A stretch of 53,351 nucleotides of DNA, taken from the NCBI GenBank assembly GCA_036839975.1, contig DAISVU010000008.1:1-53351 (forward strand). The letters are read 5' to 3'. Origin of the DNA: RGIG7111 sp036839975. GTDB lineage: Bacteria > Bacillota > Clostridia > Peptostreptococcales > Anaerovoracaceae. Under the pieces are notes generated by a model. The model had not been told where the DNA came from. It was given only the letters and a program-made list of their open reading frames with translations, and ran no database searches. Position numbers and translations under genes: made by a program. Below are positions 17,832-26,026 of this stretch, piece by piece. Position 1 is the first letter of the stretch. Each line of letters begins with the position of its first letter.

Positions 17832-18170
17832 ATGAGCATTACTATAACAGGCAACGCAGATCTTAAAGAACAGCAGTCATACGTGGACTATTTACAGGAA
17901 AAATATCATCGTAAGCTCGAAAGCCTTGATATAAATATAGATGGCGAATATGCGGATCTTCACTATCAGTTTGCAAAGGTTCCGTTTGAAAGAATCAGAA
18001 GGATCACCGGATATCTTGTAGGCACGATGGATCAATGGAACGATGCCAAGAGGGCCGAGGAGCGTGACAGAGTGAAACATTCACTGGAAGACTGTTCGTG
18101 CACAGCCGTTGTCCGCGATAAGGTTCAGCACTCTCCGGATGAGAATTTGTGTGCTATGGAGCACAGATGA
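17832..18170 (+). CDS. Small protein resembling the C-terminus of anaerobic ribonucleotide reductase
   Basis: 112 residues. The central segment FERIRRITGYLVGTMDQWND, followed by AKRAEERDRVKH, matches the wording typical of the C-terminal region of NrdD, the class III ribonucleotide reductase. The glycyl-radical motif and the four zinc cysteines of NrdD are absent; only two cysteines occur in total plus one near the end. The first 50 residues are unlike NrdD. It is a stand-alone gene with its own -10 element and terminator, so not simply a truncated nrdD. Function unknown; an accessory or regulatory role is a guess. Confidence 0.7.
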   Translation: MSITITGNADLKEQQSYVDYLQEKYHRKLESLDINIDGEYADLHYQFAKVPFERIRRITGYLVGTMDQWNDAKRAEERDRVKHSLEDCSCTAVVRDKVQHSPDENLCAMEHR

Positions 18171-18201
18171 TATATGGCTTGAATTTAAAATACACTGAGA
18201 C

Positions 18202-18227
18202 CGACTGATATGTCAGTCGATTTTTAT
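18202..18227 (+). terminator. Intrinsic terminator after the NrdD-like gene
   Basis: Perfect 7-bp stem CGACTGA/TCAGTCG (18202-18208 with 18213-18219), TATG loop, followed by ATTTTTATTT. Confidence 0.85.
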
Positions 18228-18342
18228 TTGAGCTAAAGCTTAAATAATTGAGAGCACGGATCGCCGGAGCAACGTGCGCGTACTCTTTTAAAGCACAGTG
18301 AATTTGATTATTTCACTAAATCACCCGCAAAAGGCCGTATTG

Positions 18343-18351
18343 TGTTATAAT
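18343..18351 (+). promoter_or_regulatory. Extended -10 promoter of the division/RNA-processing operon
   Basis: TGTTATAAT (TGn plus perfect TATAAT) about 100 bases before the DivIC/FtsL-like gene. No good -35; extended -10 promoters often lack one. Confidence 0.55.
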
Positions 18352-18447
18352 ATATTTTGATTTTTTATTTGATTGTATATTAAGTCATATTGGACCGTAT
18401 GCCGGAATGCGCTTGCAGGCAAAAAAGCATATCGGATATTAGAGATA

Positions 18448-18912
18448 ATGAAGAAAAACAAGAGAAGGAAAAGCAGAAGCCGGGAATTCAAGAAGAACAG
18501 TGACATTATAGACATAGAAGAAGCTCGCGCGCAGCGTAAAGCTAAGCGCGAGAAACAGGAAAAACAGGCGGCGAAAAAGCGTCTGGAGGAAAACAGAGGA
18601 AATCTGTCTGCCAGAAGGCGCGCAAAACAGAAGAGATTTAGAGCGGTATGCATAGCAGTTATGCTTGTGGTTTCAGGCATGCTTGTTTATTCAATATTCA
18701 ATATCGTTTCGCTGAAAATGGAAGAGCGTTCGGTGATTGAAAAAAATGAAAAACTCCTGAAGAAAAAGGCGGAGCTTCAGAAAAAGCTGAAAAAGATAAA
18801 AGATTCGAAATACGTTGAAAATCAGGCGCGGGAGCAGCTGAAGCTGATTATGCCGGGCGAGACTCTTTATGTGTTTCCGGAGGACGATGATGACAGCGGG
18901 AACAGCAGATAA
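18448..18912 (+). CDS. Septum formation initiator, DivIC/FtsL family
   Basis: Bitopic membrane protein of the division complex that connects FtsW/FtsI activation with the Z ring. From ATG 18448 it has 154 residues: a very basic cytoplasmic tail (about 1-64), one membrane segment (about 66-87), a coiled coil rich in lysine and glutamate (about 90-122) and the DivIC-type end KYVENQAREQLKLIMPGETL. A longer reading from TTG 18373 lacks a ribosome site. DivIC and FtsL cannot be told apart reliably here. Its 3' end overlaps rnmV. Confidence 0.85.
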   Translation: MKKNKRRKSRSREFKKNSDIIDIEEARAQRKAKREKQEKQAAKKRLEENRGNLSARRRAKQKRFRAVCIAVMLVVSGMLVYSIFNIVSLKMEERSVIEKNEKLLKKKAELQKKLKKIKDSKYVENQAREQLKLIMPGETLYVFPEDDDDSGNSR

Positions 18913-19513
18913 AGAGAGGATAAAAGAAGTCATCATAGTAGAGGGCCGTAATGACACGGCTGCGGTAAAGCGCGCATTTGATGCCGATACTATTGAGACC
19001 CGAGGCTTTGGGATCCGAAAGGAAACATGGGAACTGATGGAAAAAGCGTATAATGATCGCGGGATCGTGATATTCACAGATCCAGATCATGCGGGAAATG
19101 AGATCAGAACGCGGATAACTGCAAGGTTCCCCGGTGCCGGTCAAGCCTTTCTTTCGAGGAGCGATGCAGCATCGGGAGATGATATAGGGATTGAGAATGC
19201 ATCAGTTGAAGCGATACGCGGAGCGCTTGCCGGAGCAAAGGTCAGCATGCGGGAAAAAATCGAAACGTTCTCGCACAGAGATCTGCAGGATGCGGGACTC
19301 ATGGGCGGCTTCGGCGCAAAGGAGAGACGTGACAAGTTGGGAAAGATACTCGGCACAGGCTACGGGAGCGGAAAGAGCTTTCTTTTAAAACTGAACGGCT
19401 ACGGTATTACGCGTGAAGTTTTTGAAAAAGCTTTGAACCGGATGCGCGGAGACAGCAAGAACGATGGGCGCGGGACAAGTTTGACACAGGAGAGCTGTGA
19501 AAATGAGAAGTGA
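18890..19513 (+). CDS. rnmV: Ribonuclease M5
   Basis: RNase M5 matures the 5S rRNA ends. The 207-residue product has an N-terminal TOPRIM domain: acidic motif VIIVEGRNDTAAVKRAF near residue 13 and the IFTDPDHAGNEIR motif near 60, which hold the metal-binding Glu and Asp residues. The C-terminal part contains SHRDLQDAGLMGG. I choose ATG 18890, six bases after GGAGG; 18869 and 18887 are in-frame alternatives. It overlaps the upstream gene and rsmA, a common rnmV-rsmA pairing in Bacillota. Confidence 0.93.
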   Translation: MTAGTADKERIKEVIIVEGRNDTAAVKRAFDADTIETRGFGIRKETWELMEKAYNDRGIVIFTDPDHAGNEIRTRITARFPGAGQAFLSRSDAASGDDIGIENASVEAIRGALAGAKVSMREKIETFSHRDLQDAGLMGGFGAKERRDKLGKILGTGYGSGKSFLLKLNGYGITREVFEKALNRMRGDSKNDGRGTSLTQESCENEK

Positions 19514-20369
19514 TGCAGAGTATAGGGATATGAAAAAAAAGTATGGCTTCAGACATTCAAAAAGCCTGGGGCAGAATTTTCTTAAAGACAAAAACATCAT
19601 AGCCGGGATCATATCAGGTTCAAATATCGGACCCGAAGATCTTGTGATCGAGATCGGCCCCGGCGCGGGTGTGCTTACAAGACCTGCGGCAGCGGCGGCG
19701 AAGAAGGTGCTCGCGGTCGAGATCGACAGGCGTCTTATCCCAATACTCACTGATACCGTGAATGGTTATGAAAATGTTGAGATCATAAATGCGGACATTT
19801 TGAAAACAGATTTGAATGCGCTTATCGAAAAGGCAGGCGAAGTCGGGACATATGAAAATGTCAGAATCATAGGCAATCTGCCGTATTATATAACAACACC
19901 TATAATTATGAAAATACTTGAAGACAGCGTGTGCGCAAAGAGTATAACCGCGATGATGCAGAAAGAGGTCGCTGACAGGATCGAATCGCTGCCGGGAAAC
20001 CGGACATACGGTGCGATATCGGCAGCAGTCAGGTATTACTGCACGGTCGAAAGGATCTGCACGGTGCCGCGGGAGGCTTTCGTGCCCGAGCCTAAAGTCG
20101 ATTCAGCGGTGATAAGACTTGACATACGAGAAGAAAAGCCATTCAGCGTGCTCGACGAAAAAGCATTTTTCCGCTGTATCAGGGCAGCTTTCGGACAGAG
20201 AAGAAAGACACTGCTCAATTCGTTGAACGAGGCTTTTGGAACAGATAAGGACAGCTTGAGGCGTATACTGCAAAATGCGGATATCGCACCGCACAGGAGA
20301 GCGGAGACACTTGACATCGATGACTTCACGCGTCTTACGGATGAGATGATCAAAGCAGGGGAAGTGTAG
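19503..20369 (+). CDS. rsmA: 16S rRNA dimethyladenosine transferase RsmA (KsgA)
   Basis: Dimethylates A1518 and A1519 of 16S rRNA, a late 30S assembly step. About 288 residues from ATG 19503 (AGGAG nine bases upstream; GTG 19497 is an alternative). Motifs: SKSLGQNFLKDKNII, SAM-binding EIGPGAGVLTRPA, catalytic NLPYYITTPIIMKIL and EPKVDSAVIRLDI. It overlaps the end of rnmV by 11 bases. The following 20370-20519 shows no gene or terminator that I recognise. Confidence 0.96.
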   Translation: MRSDAEYRDMKKKYGFRHSKSLGQNFLKDKNIIAGIISGSNIGPEDLVIEIGPGAGVLTRPAAAAAKKVLAVEIDRRLIPILTDTVNGYENVEIINADILKTDLNALIEKAGEVGTYENVRIIGNLPYYITTPIIMKILEDSVCAKSITAMMQKEVADRIESLPGNRTYGAISAAVRYYCTVERICTVPREAFVPEPKVDSAVIRLDIREEKPFSVLDEKAFFRCIRAAFGQRRKTLLNSLNEAFGTDKDSLRRILQNADIAPHRRAETLDIDDFTRLTDEMIKAGEV

Positions 20370-20525
20370 CGCGCAAGGGCAGCGGTACGGTCGTAAATCC
20401 ACGCCTCCGCAGCGTTCGGTACAGCCGTATAACCCGAGAGCCGAGTGGTTACAGAGTAAAGGCCGCGCCTCAGCCACCCGGATCTGCCCGGATGTCAGAT
20501 GTAGTTTAAGAAGAGGAGGATGATA

Positions 20526-22502
20526 ATGAAGCGAATCAGAGCTTTTTATAATAAAAATACCAGAAACAAGATAATAGTTACATTTTTGCTTTCAGTGCTT
20601 GTGCTGCTGTACATAGAAACTTTTGCGAGACATTCACTTATCGGAGCCTTACGGTTTATGGTTACCAGCCCTCTGGTATACTTTTTTAACACATGCATAA
20701 TATTTACTACGGCCTCGGGAGCGCTGGTAATAAAGCGGCGTATGTTCTGGTATGTATTCATATCGTTCATGTGGATGCTGCTCGGGACCGTAAACGGCAT
20801 TATACTGCTGAACAGGATGACGCCGTTTACAGTGGCGGATTTCTCTGTTCTCGGTGATGGCCTTTCGCTCGTCACAAATTACATGAGCAAGACCAAGATC
20901 ATTCTGATCATTGCGGCTGTAGCGGCAGTGATCCTGCTTTTCATATATTTATTTCTGAAGGGACCCAGGGCGGCAAAACGCGAATTCAAAAAACACATCG
21001 GCATTCTCATATGTATCTTCGCGGGCATGGCCTGTATTTCAGCCGGCGCGCTCAAAGCCGGTGTGGTAGACACTTACTTCATGAACCTCGCATACGGATA
21101 CCGCGACTACGGCGTACCGTACTGTTTCATAAGCAGCTGGGTCAATAAAGGCATTTCCAAGCCGGATAACTACACGCGCGGATATATCACGGGCAGATTC
21201 GATAAGGGCGAGCTTGGAGGCAGATCCACCTATTCCCCTGAAAAGAAAAAAACTGTCGACGGGTCTAATATCATATTTGTCCAGCTTGAATCTTTCATGG
21301 ATCCGGAAACAATAAAGGGTTACAGCTTTTCACAGGATCCGATACCCAATTTCCGGAAAATGAAGAAGAAGTATTCTTCGGGCATATTCAGAGTGCCTGT
21401 GGTCGGCGCCGGTACAGCGAATACGGAATTTGAGGCTATAACCGGCATAAGCGCCAAATTCTTCGGTCCCGGCGAATACCCGTACAAAGAAGTTCTGCAG
21501 GAAGAGCCCTGTGAAAGCATGGCTTATGACTTGAAGGATATCGGTTATTCTTCGCATGCTATACATAATCACAGGGGCGCATTTTACGGGCGAAATGTGG
21601 CTTTTAAGAATCTCGGATTTGACACATTCACATCACTGGAATATATGAATAATGCAGTTACGACTCCGAAAAACTGGGCCAAGGACAGTATTCTTACAGG
21701 GGAGATAATGGCCGCGCTCAATTCGACAGACGGAAAAGATTACATCTATACGATTTCAGTACAGGGTCACGGCAAGTACCCTGAACAGCAGACGCTGACC
21801 AACCCTGTCATAAAAGTCACAAAGTCGCCGTCCGATACGCTGAGATGGCAGTACGGATACTATGTAAATCAGCTCTACGAGATGGATAAGTTTGTTAAGA
21901 ATCTCACCGACACATTGGAAAAACGCAATGAAGATACAGTCGTTATCTTCTATGGCGATCACATTCCTGCTCTTGATATAACCGAGGAGAATCTTAAAAA
22001 AGGGCACACTATATTCGATACTGAGTATATAATATGGAGTAATTTCGAACTGGAAAAACAGGATAAGATGCTTTATGCATATCAGATCGGTGCGGAAGTG
22101 CAAAAACGCCTGGGGTTTAAGGAAGGGCTGATCACCATATACCACCAGGATCACCGGAAAGACAAAGGGTACCTGAAAAATCTCGAAGCGCTTTCGTATG
22201 ATATGCTGTACGGAAAGAAGTACATATACGGTGAAAAGATGCCGTTTAAAGCGACTAAACTCAAGATGGGTGTAAAAGATATAAAGATCAAAGGCATTGT
22301 CAAGATAGGAGACAAGTACTACATAAAGGGGCAGAATTTTACAGAGTTCAGCAAAGTTTCACTTGACGGGGAAGTGCTCTCAACAACTTATCTCGGCCCG
22401 ACGATTCTGGAACTTAATGAAACGGTGGATCGCGATGCGGTCGACAGAATGAAAGTCAGCCAGGTTGAAAAAAACAAGGAGATACTGAGTACTACAGAAT
22501 AA
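20526..22502 (+). CDS. LTA synthase family sulfatase-fold protein
   Basis: LtaS-type enzymes transfer glycerol-phosphate from phosphatidylglycerol to a growing lipoteichoic acid outside the membrane. The 658-residue product has about five membrane helices (residues 15-180), then an extracellular sulfatase-like domain starting at GSNIIFVQLESFMDPE (metal Glu), with the nucleophile Thr in AGTANTEFEAITG near 298 and the metal motif VIFYGDHIPAL near 480. A short extra beta-rich C-terminal part (about 570-658) follows. Start ATG 20526, six bases after AGGAGG. Whether it is an initiating or polymerising enzyme is not clear. Confidence 0.88.
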   Translation: MKRIRAFYNKNTRNKIIVTFLLSVLVLLYIETFARHSLIGALRFMVTSPLVYFFNTCIIFTTASGALVIKRRMFWYVFISFMWMLLGTVNGIILLNRMTPFTVADFSVLGDGLSLVTNYMSKTKIILIIAAVAAVILLFIYLFLKGPRAAKREFKKHIGILICIFAGMACISAGALKAGVVDTYFMNLAYGYRDYGVPYCFISSWVNKGISKPDNYTRGYITGRFDKGELGGRSTYSPEKKKTVDGSNIIFVQLESFMDPETIKGYSFSQDPIPNFRKMKKKYSSGIFRVPVVGAGTANTEFEAITGISAKFFGPGEYPYKEVLQEEPCESMAYDLKDIGYSSHAIHNHRGAFYGRNVAFKNLGFDTFTSLEYMNNAVTTPKNWAKDSILTGEIMAALNSTDGKDYIYTISVQGHGKYPEQQTLTNPVIKVTKSPSDTLRWQYGYYVNQLYEMDKFVKNLTDTLEKRNEDTVVIFYGDHIPALDITEENLKKGHTIFDTEYIIWSNFELEKQDKMLYAYQIGAEVQKRLGFKEGLITIYHQDHRKDKGYLKNLEALSYDMLYGKKYIYGEKMPFKATKLKMGVKDIKIKGIVKIGDKYYIKGQNFTEFSKVSLDGEVLSTTYLGPTILELNETVDRDAVDRMKVSQVEKNKEILSTTE

Positions 22503-22517
22503 TATAAAGGCAAAGAA

Positions 22518-23789
22518 TTATTTGAAGATGACTGAAAAAACAGTTCCTTTTTCGGCGGTGCTTTCAACGTGGATGGCGCCGCCGTTTTTTTCTGCAATAG
22601 TCTTGGCTATCGAGAGTCCGAGACCGAAGCCGCCTGCCATGCTATTTTTTGTGCGGGATGAGTCAATGCGGTAAAATCTGTCAAAAAGATGAGGCAGCGA
22701 TTCTGCGGGAATAGGCTTGCCGCTGTTGGAAACAACAAGTCTGACGATACCGGAGGATCTGGAGAGCGACAGAAATAAAGTGCCTCCTGAAGGCGTATAC
22801 TTACAGGCGTTGTCCAAAAATATATGAACGAGCTGATTCAGCTGTGTATTATCTCCGCGGAGTATGATGCCCGGCTCAACGCTGCTACCGAGCGTAAGGC
22901 CTCTTTCAAATGCTACCGGTTCAAACTGGAGAACGTCGCTTTCACAGATATCACTGAAATTGACATCTGCAAGCACCAGAGGATTCCCTTCATCTGACTT
23001 TGCGAGAAACAGCATATCATTTATGAGATTGCCCATGTGCTGAGCCTCTTCCTGTGTACTTGCCAGCCATTTATTCTGGTTTTTGATAAGATCATCCGGA
23101 TGAGCGAGCAGGATATTGTTGTTGGCCAGGATAACTGTCAGCGGGGTTTTTAGTTCATGCGATGCGTCTGCCATGAAACGCTGCTGCTGCCGCCATGCTA
23201 GTCTGATAGGTTTTATGGCGAGTCCGGACAAGAGAAGACTTATGAAAAATATGAATATAAGACCGCCGAGAACCAGAACTATAGACCATATGACCACTTT
23301 TTTTAAAGCATTCTTTAAGCTCGATGAATCCACAAATGCGATCTTTATGGTATTTGAATCAGAATCCACATCTTTAAGATAGTAAAGATTGTAGTCATCC
23401 AAAGCGGCCATATCCCGGTCACATGCAAGCGCCGCCTGTACCGCACTGTCGATAATACTGTTTTCAAGCGCCAGAGAGTTCTGCGTAGTAGTATAACTTC
23501 CTTCCATATCCGGATTTATGAAAACTAAAGCTGAGGCTGTTATCCTTCTCTGGCTCCTTTCGCTGTAATCATCGGAGCTATCGCTGTGGTCGGGCAGATA
23601 CGGAGCGGTGAAATCCGGCCTCGGAATGTTTGGCAGATGCCCGGCAAGCGTCTGTCTGAGAGCGTGTTCCACTGCGGAAAGCTGCACGTTATATACATTG
23701 ATGCATACCAAAACGCAGACCGAGATCAGGACTATGCCGACCAGGCCCATGTTCATAGATATTATCTTTTTGCGAAGTTTATTTAACAT
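22518..23789 (-). CDS. Sensor histidine kinase
   Basis: Membrane sensor kinase of a two-component pair with the regulator just upstream. 423 residues: first membrane helix about 13-33, extracellular sensor of about 130 residues, second membrane helix about 165-188, then HisKA with phospho-acceptor ADASHELKTPLTVI near residue 213, and a HATPase domain with N box DNACKYTPSGG, and G boxes ending GGFGLGLSIAKTIAEKNGG. No HAMP domain is evident. Signal unknown. Convergent with the LtaS-family gene, 15 bases apart, so an envelope role is possible but unproven. Confidence 0.92.
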   Translation of the reverse strand: MLNKLRKKIISMNMGLVGIVLISVCVLVCINVYNVQLSAVEHALRQTLAGHLPNIPRPDFTAPYLPDHSDSSDDYSERSQRRITASALVFINPDMEGSYTTTQNSLALENSIIDSAVQAALACDRDMAALDDYNLYYLKDVDSDSNTIKIAFVDSSSLKNALKKVVIWSIVLVLGGLIFIFFISLLLSGLAIKPIRLAWRQQQRFMADASHELKTPLTVILANNNILLAHPDDLIKNQNKWLASTQEEAQHMGNLINDMLFLAKSDEGNPLVLADVNFSDICESDVLQFEPVAFERGLTLGSSVEPGIILRGDNTQLNQLVHIFLDNACKYTPSGGTLFLSLSRSSGIVRLVVSNSGKPIPAESLPHLFDRFYRIDSSRTKNSMAGGFGLGLSIAKTIAEKNGGAIHVESTAEKGTVFSVIFK

Positions 23790-23850
23790 ATTTCAGCCAC
23801 CTGCTTACACGGGGTGAGCTGCTGTGCTCAGTAACAGACGAGATGTTGAC

Positions 23851-24531
23851 TTATTTGTCGTTTTTCTTTTCAAGCTTGTAGCCAATCTTGCGCAGAGCTA
23901 TTATTCTTACTTTAGAATTAAGGAAGCCCAGTTTTTTTCTTAAAAACGAAATGTATGCCTCAACGTTGTTATCTGTGGCATCTGAGTCATAACCCCATAC
24001 TTTTACGATGATCTCTTCTTTTGTCAATGCTACGTTAGGGGTTGCCATCAGAAGCTTTAATATCTCAAATTCCTTAAAATTTAAATGGGTGCTCTTATGA
24101 CCGCACTTCAGATCACACGTTGACAGTATCAGCTGCAGATCTTCAAAAGTCATTTCATCCAGCACGACTTCACCGTGGCGTCTTGTAAGCGCCCGTACTC
24201 TTGCAAGGAGCTCTGCCGGTTCAAACGGCTTGGTCATGTAATCGTCGGCGCCCGAGTCAAGACCGATGACTTTGTCGTCCGTTGAGTCTTTTGCCGTAAG
24301 CATCAGGATAGGGATGTCGATCTTGTTTTTCCGGAGTTCCGACGCGATCTCAAAGCCGTTAATTTTCGGAAGCATGATATCAAGGAGCAGCAGATCGTAT
24401 ATGCCGCTGAGAGCGTATTCGAGTCCGTCATGCCCGTCGTTGACTATATCCACTTTATATTTCTGCTCCTTCAGGATATGACCCAACGCCTCAGCCAGCC
24501 TGACTTCATCTTCCACAATAAGTATATGCAT
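23851..24531 (-). CDS. OmpR/PhoB-family response regulator
   Basis: 226 residues. Receiver domain: acidic pair in IVEDEVRLAEAL, phospho-acceptor Asp in YDLLLLDIMLPKING near residue 51, Thr in MLTAKDS, and Lys in MTKPFEPAELLARVRAL. The C-terminal winged helix (about 130-222) contains LTKEEIIVKVWGYDSDATDNNVEAYISFLR (given here only as its location, roughly 168-196) typical of the OmpR class. It is first in the operon; the kinase follows 61 bases downstream. Confidence 0.93.
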   Translation of the reverse strand: MHILIVEDEVRLAEALGHILKEQKYKVDIVNDGHDGLEYALSGIYDLLLLDIMLPKINGFEIASELRKNKIDIPILMLTAKDSTDDKVIGLDSGADDYMTKPFEPAELLARVRALTRRHGEVVLDEMTFEDLQLILSTCDLKCGHKSTHLNFKEFEILKLLMATPNVALTKEEIIVKVWGYDSDATDNNVEAYISFLRKKLGFLNSKVRIIALRKIGYKLEKKNDK

Positions 24532-24623
24532 GTTTTTTTCTCCTTAATTACGGATACGGACCGACATTTTTTTGTACGGACGTCATTAGGTTGCACGTAC
24601 GCGCCGGTTCTTCCGCTGCATTT

Positions 24624-24632
24624 ATTATAACA
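24624..24632 (-). promoter_or_regulatory. Extended -10 promoter of the two-component operon
   Basis: Minus strand TGTTATAAT, about 93 bases upstream of the response-regulator ATG. The -35 is poor. Confidence 0.5.
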
Positions 24633-24850
24633 CGTAATGTTAATGCCTTCACCAATATTAACCAGTATATGATACAATAACAGCCTTAAATAAAACTTAA
24701 TAAAGTTTTTGAGTTTTTAAGAGTATTTTAAGGTTTTACGGGTAACATACAATTGCATAAGGGAATAAGTCTATACAACCTTATGAAGTGCAAGCAGTGA
24801 ATGCTTTGCCCAATAACAATTTTTTCTTTTCAATAAATCCAAACACACAG

Positions 24851-24890
24851 GCAGTAGCCCCGGTTTATAAACCGGGGCTACTGCTTTTAT
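24851..24890 (+). terminator. Orphan intrinsic terminator
   Basis: A perfect 34-base palindrome (24851-24884; arms GCAGTAGCCCCGGTTTA and its complement) followed by TTTTAT. No gene lies immediately upstream on the plus strand, so it may end a small RNA; a TACAAT -10 at 24748-24753 is a weak candidate start. Confidence 0.65.
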
Positions 24891-25079
24891 GTATATATAT
24901 CGATAATTATGGACATTCGTTCATAATAGAATATAATTAATATTGATGCATAGATCATCACTCAGCAAGCCCTGTCTGTAAAACAGTGATCGATAGAGTG
25001 ATGGCGCTCCGGTCATCGTAAAGATAACAGACAGATAATGCTGCTGCATTTTGATGATATGTGGCGGGGAGACTGCGGA

Positions 25080-25973
25080 ATGGGACAATACAGGAGTCTG
25101 AAGTTAAAAACGCTTGAATTAGGTGACGGAATACCAAAGATCTGTGTGCCGATAACAGCCGCCGATGCGGCTTCTGCTGTCGCGCAGGCTGAAGCGATCG
25201 CGGCGTCTTGTGATGCAGACATGGCTGAATGGCGGGTAGATCGTTTTGACATGGGGTTTTCTTTGACGGGGTCGGCTGACATTGAAAAAATACGAGTGGC
25301 AGCCCGCCGCATTTGTGATGCGCTTAAAGGGAAGCCGCTTATATTTACATTCAGGAATTATGAAGAGGGCGGTGAAAGATTTCTCCCGGAGCAGGATTAC
25401 CGCAGACTTGTTATGACTGCGATAGAAGACGGGGCAGCGGACCTAGTGGATGTTGAGTTCAAAAAAAAGAATGTGCTCGAAGAGGCTGTGAGGTTAGCAC
25501 AGTGCAAAGGCAAAAAACACTGCGGAAAGGCTGTTTCAATAATCGCTTCGTATCATGATTTTGATAAAACGCCTGATTTTGCTGAACTGATAAAGCTGTT
25601 TAAAGAAATGCAGATAATCGGCGCCGGCATCACAAAGATCGCAGTTATGCCTTCTGGTGAGAGCGATGTAAAGAAACTTACGGATGCCGCGCATGAAATG
25701 AAAGAACACATTGCAGACAGACCTTATGTCGCTATATCGATGGGTGAACAGGGCCGGCGGACAAGACTTGAAGCCGCAGACCTCGGATCCGCTTTGAGCT
25801 TTGCCGTTATCACGCCCGGCAGCACAGAATCAGAAAAGTGCGTCAGCATGAATGTATCGGGGGATGATCTGTCAGGCAGATTACCGGGGAAAAATGCAGG
25901 GCACAGTGCAGGCGCCGCTTCTGCGCCGGGGCAGATACCTTTGGAAGAGTTAAAGAAATATTTTGAAGCATAG
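25080..25973 (+). CDS. aroD: Type I 3-dehydroquinate dehydratase
   Basis: Converts 3-dehydroquinate to 3-dehydroshikimate through a Schiff base. From ATG 25080 (GGGGAG upstream) the product has 297 residues; ATG 25038 is possible but has no ribosome site. Key residues: Glu/Arg in DMAEWRVDRFD, the catalytic His in ASYHDFDKTPDF, the Schiff-base Lys in GITKIAVMP and the substrate Arg region SMGEQGRRTRLEAAD. Longer than the usual 250, with extra residues before the C-terminal APGQIPLEELKKYF lid. It faces the seven-gene aro cluster and supplies the step missing from it. Confidence 0.93.
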   Translation: MGQYRSLKLKTLELGDGIPKICVPITAADAASAVAQAEAIAASCDADMAEWRVDRFDMGFSLTGSADIEKIRVAARRICDALKGKPLIFTFRNYEEGGERFLPEQDYRRLVMTAIEDGAADLVDVEFKKKNVLEEAVRLAQCKGKKHCGKAVSIIASYHDFDKTPDFAELIKLFKEMQIIGAGITKIAVMPSGESDVKKLTDAAHEMKEHIADRPYVAISMGEQGRRTRLEAADLGSALSFAVITPGSTESEKCVSMNVSGDDLSGRLPGKNAGHSAGAASAPGQIPLEELKKYFEA

Positions 25974-26026
25974 AAAGAAAACCGGGCGCTGCCTGCGCAG
26001 AGCGATATAAGGCAGTTAACGGCACT

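Larger units (their letters stand above)
24532..25079. other. 548-base gap between the response regulator and aroD
   Basis: No convincing gene. On the minus strand an extended -10 TGTTATAAT (24624-24632) probably drives the two-component operon. Around 24702-24736 there are tandem T-rich repeats (AGTTTTTG, AGTTTTTAAG, AGTATTTTAAG, AGGTTTTACG) at about 9-11 base spacing, a pattern typical of OmpR-class binding sites. A strong plus-strand terminator at 24851-24890 closes something unidentified. Confidence 0.5.

Noticed and set aside
17832..18170. Truncated nrdD pseudogene
   Set aside because: It has its own start, -10 element and terminator, and a unique N-terminal half, so a separate small gene fits better.
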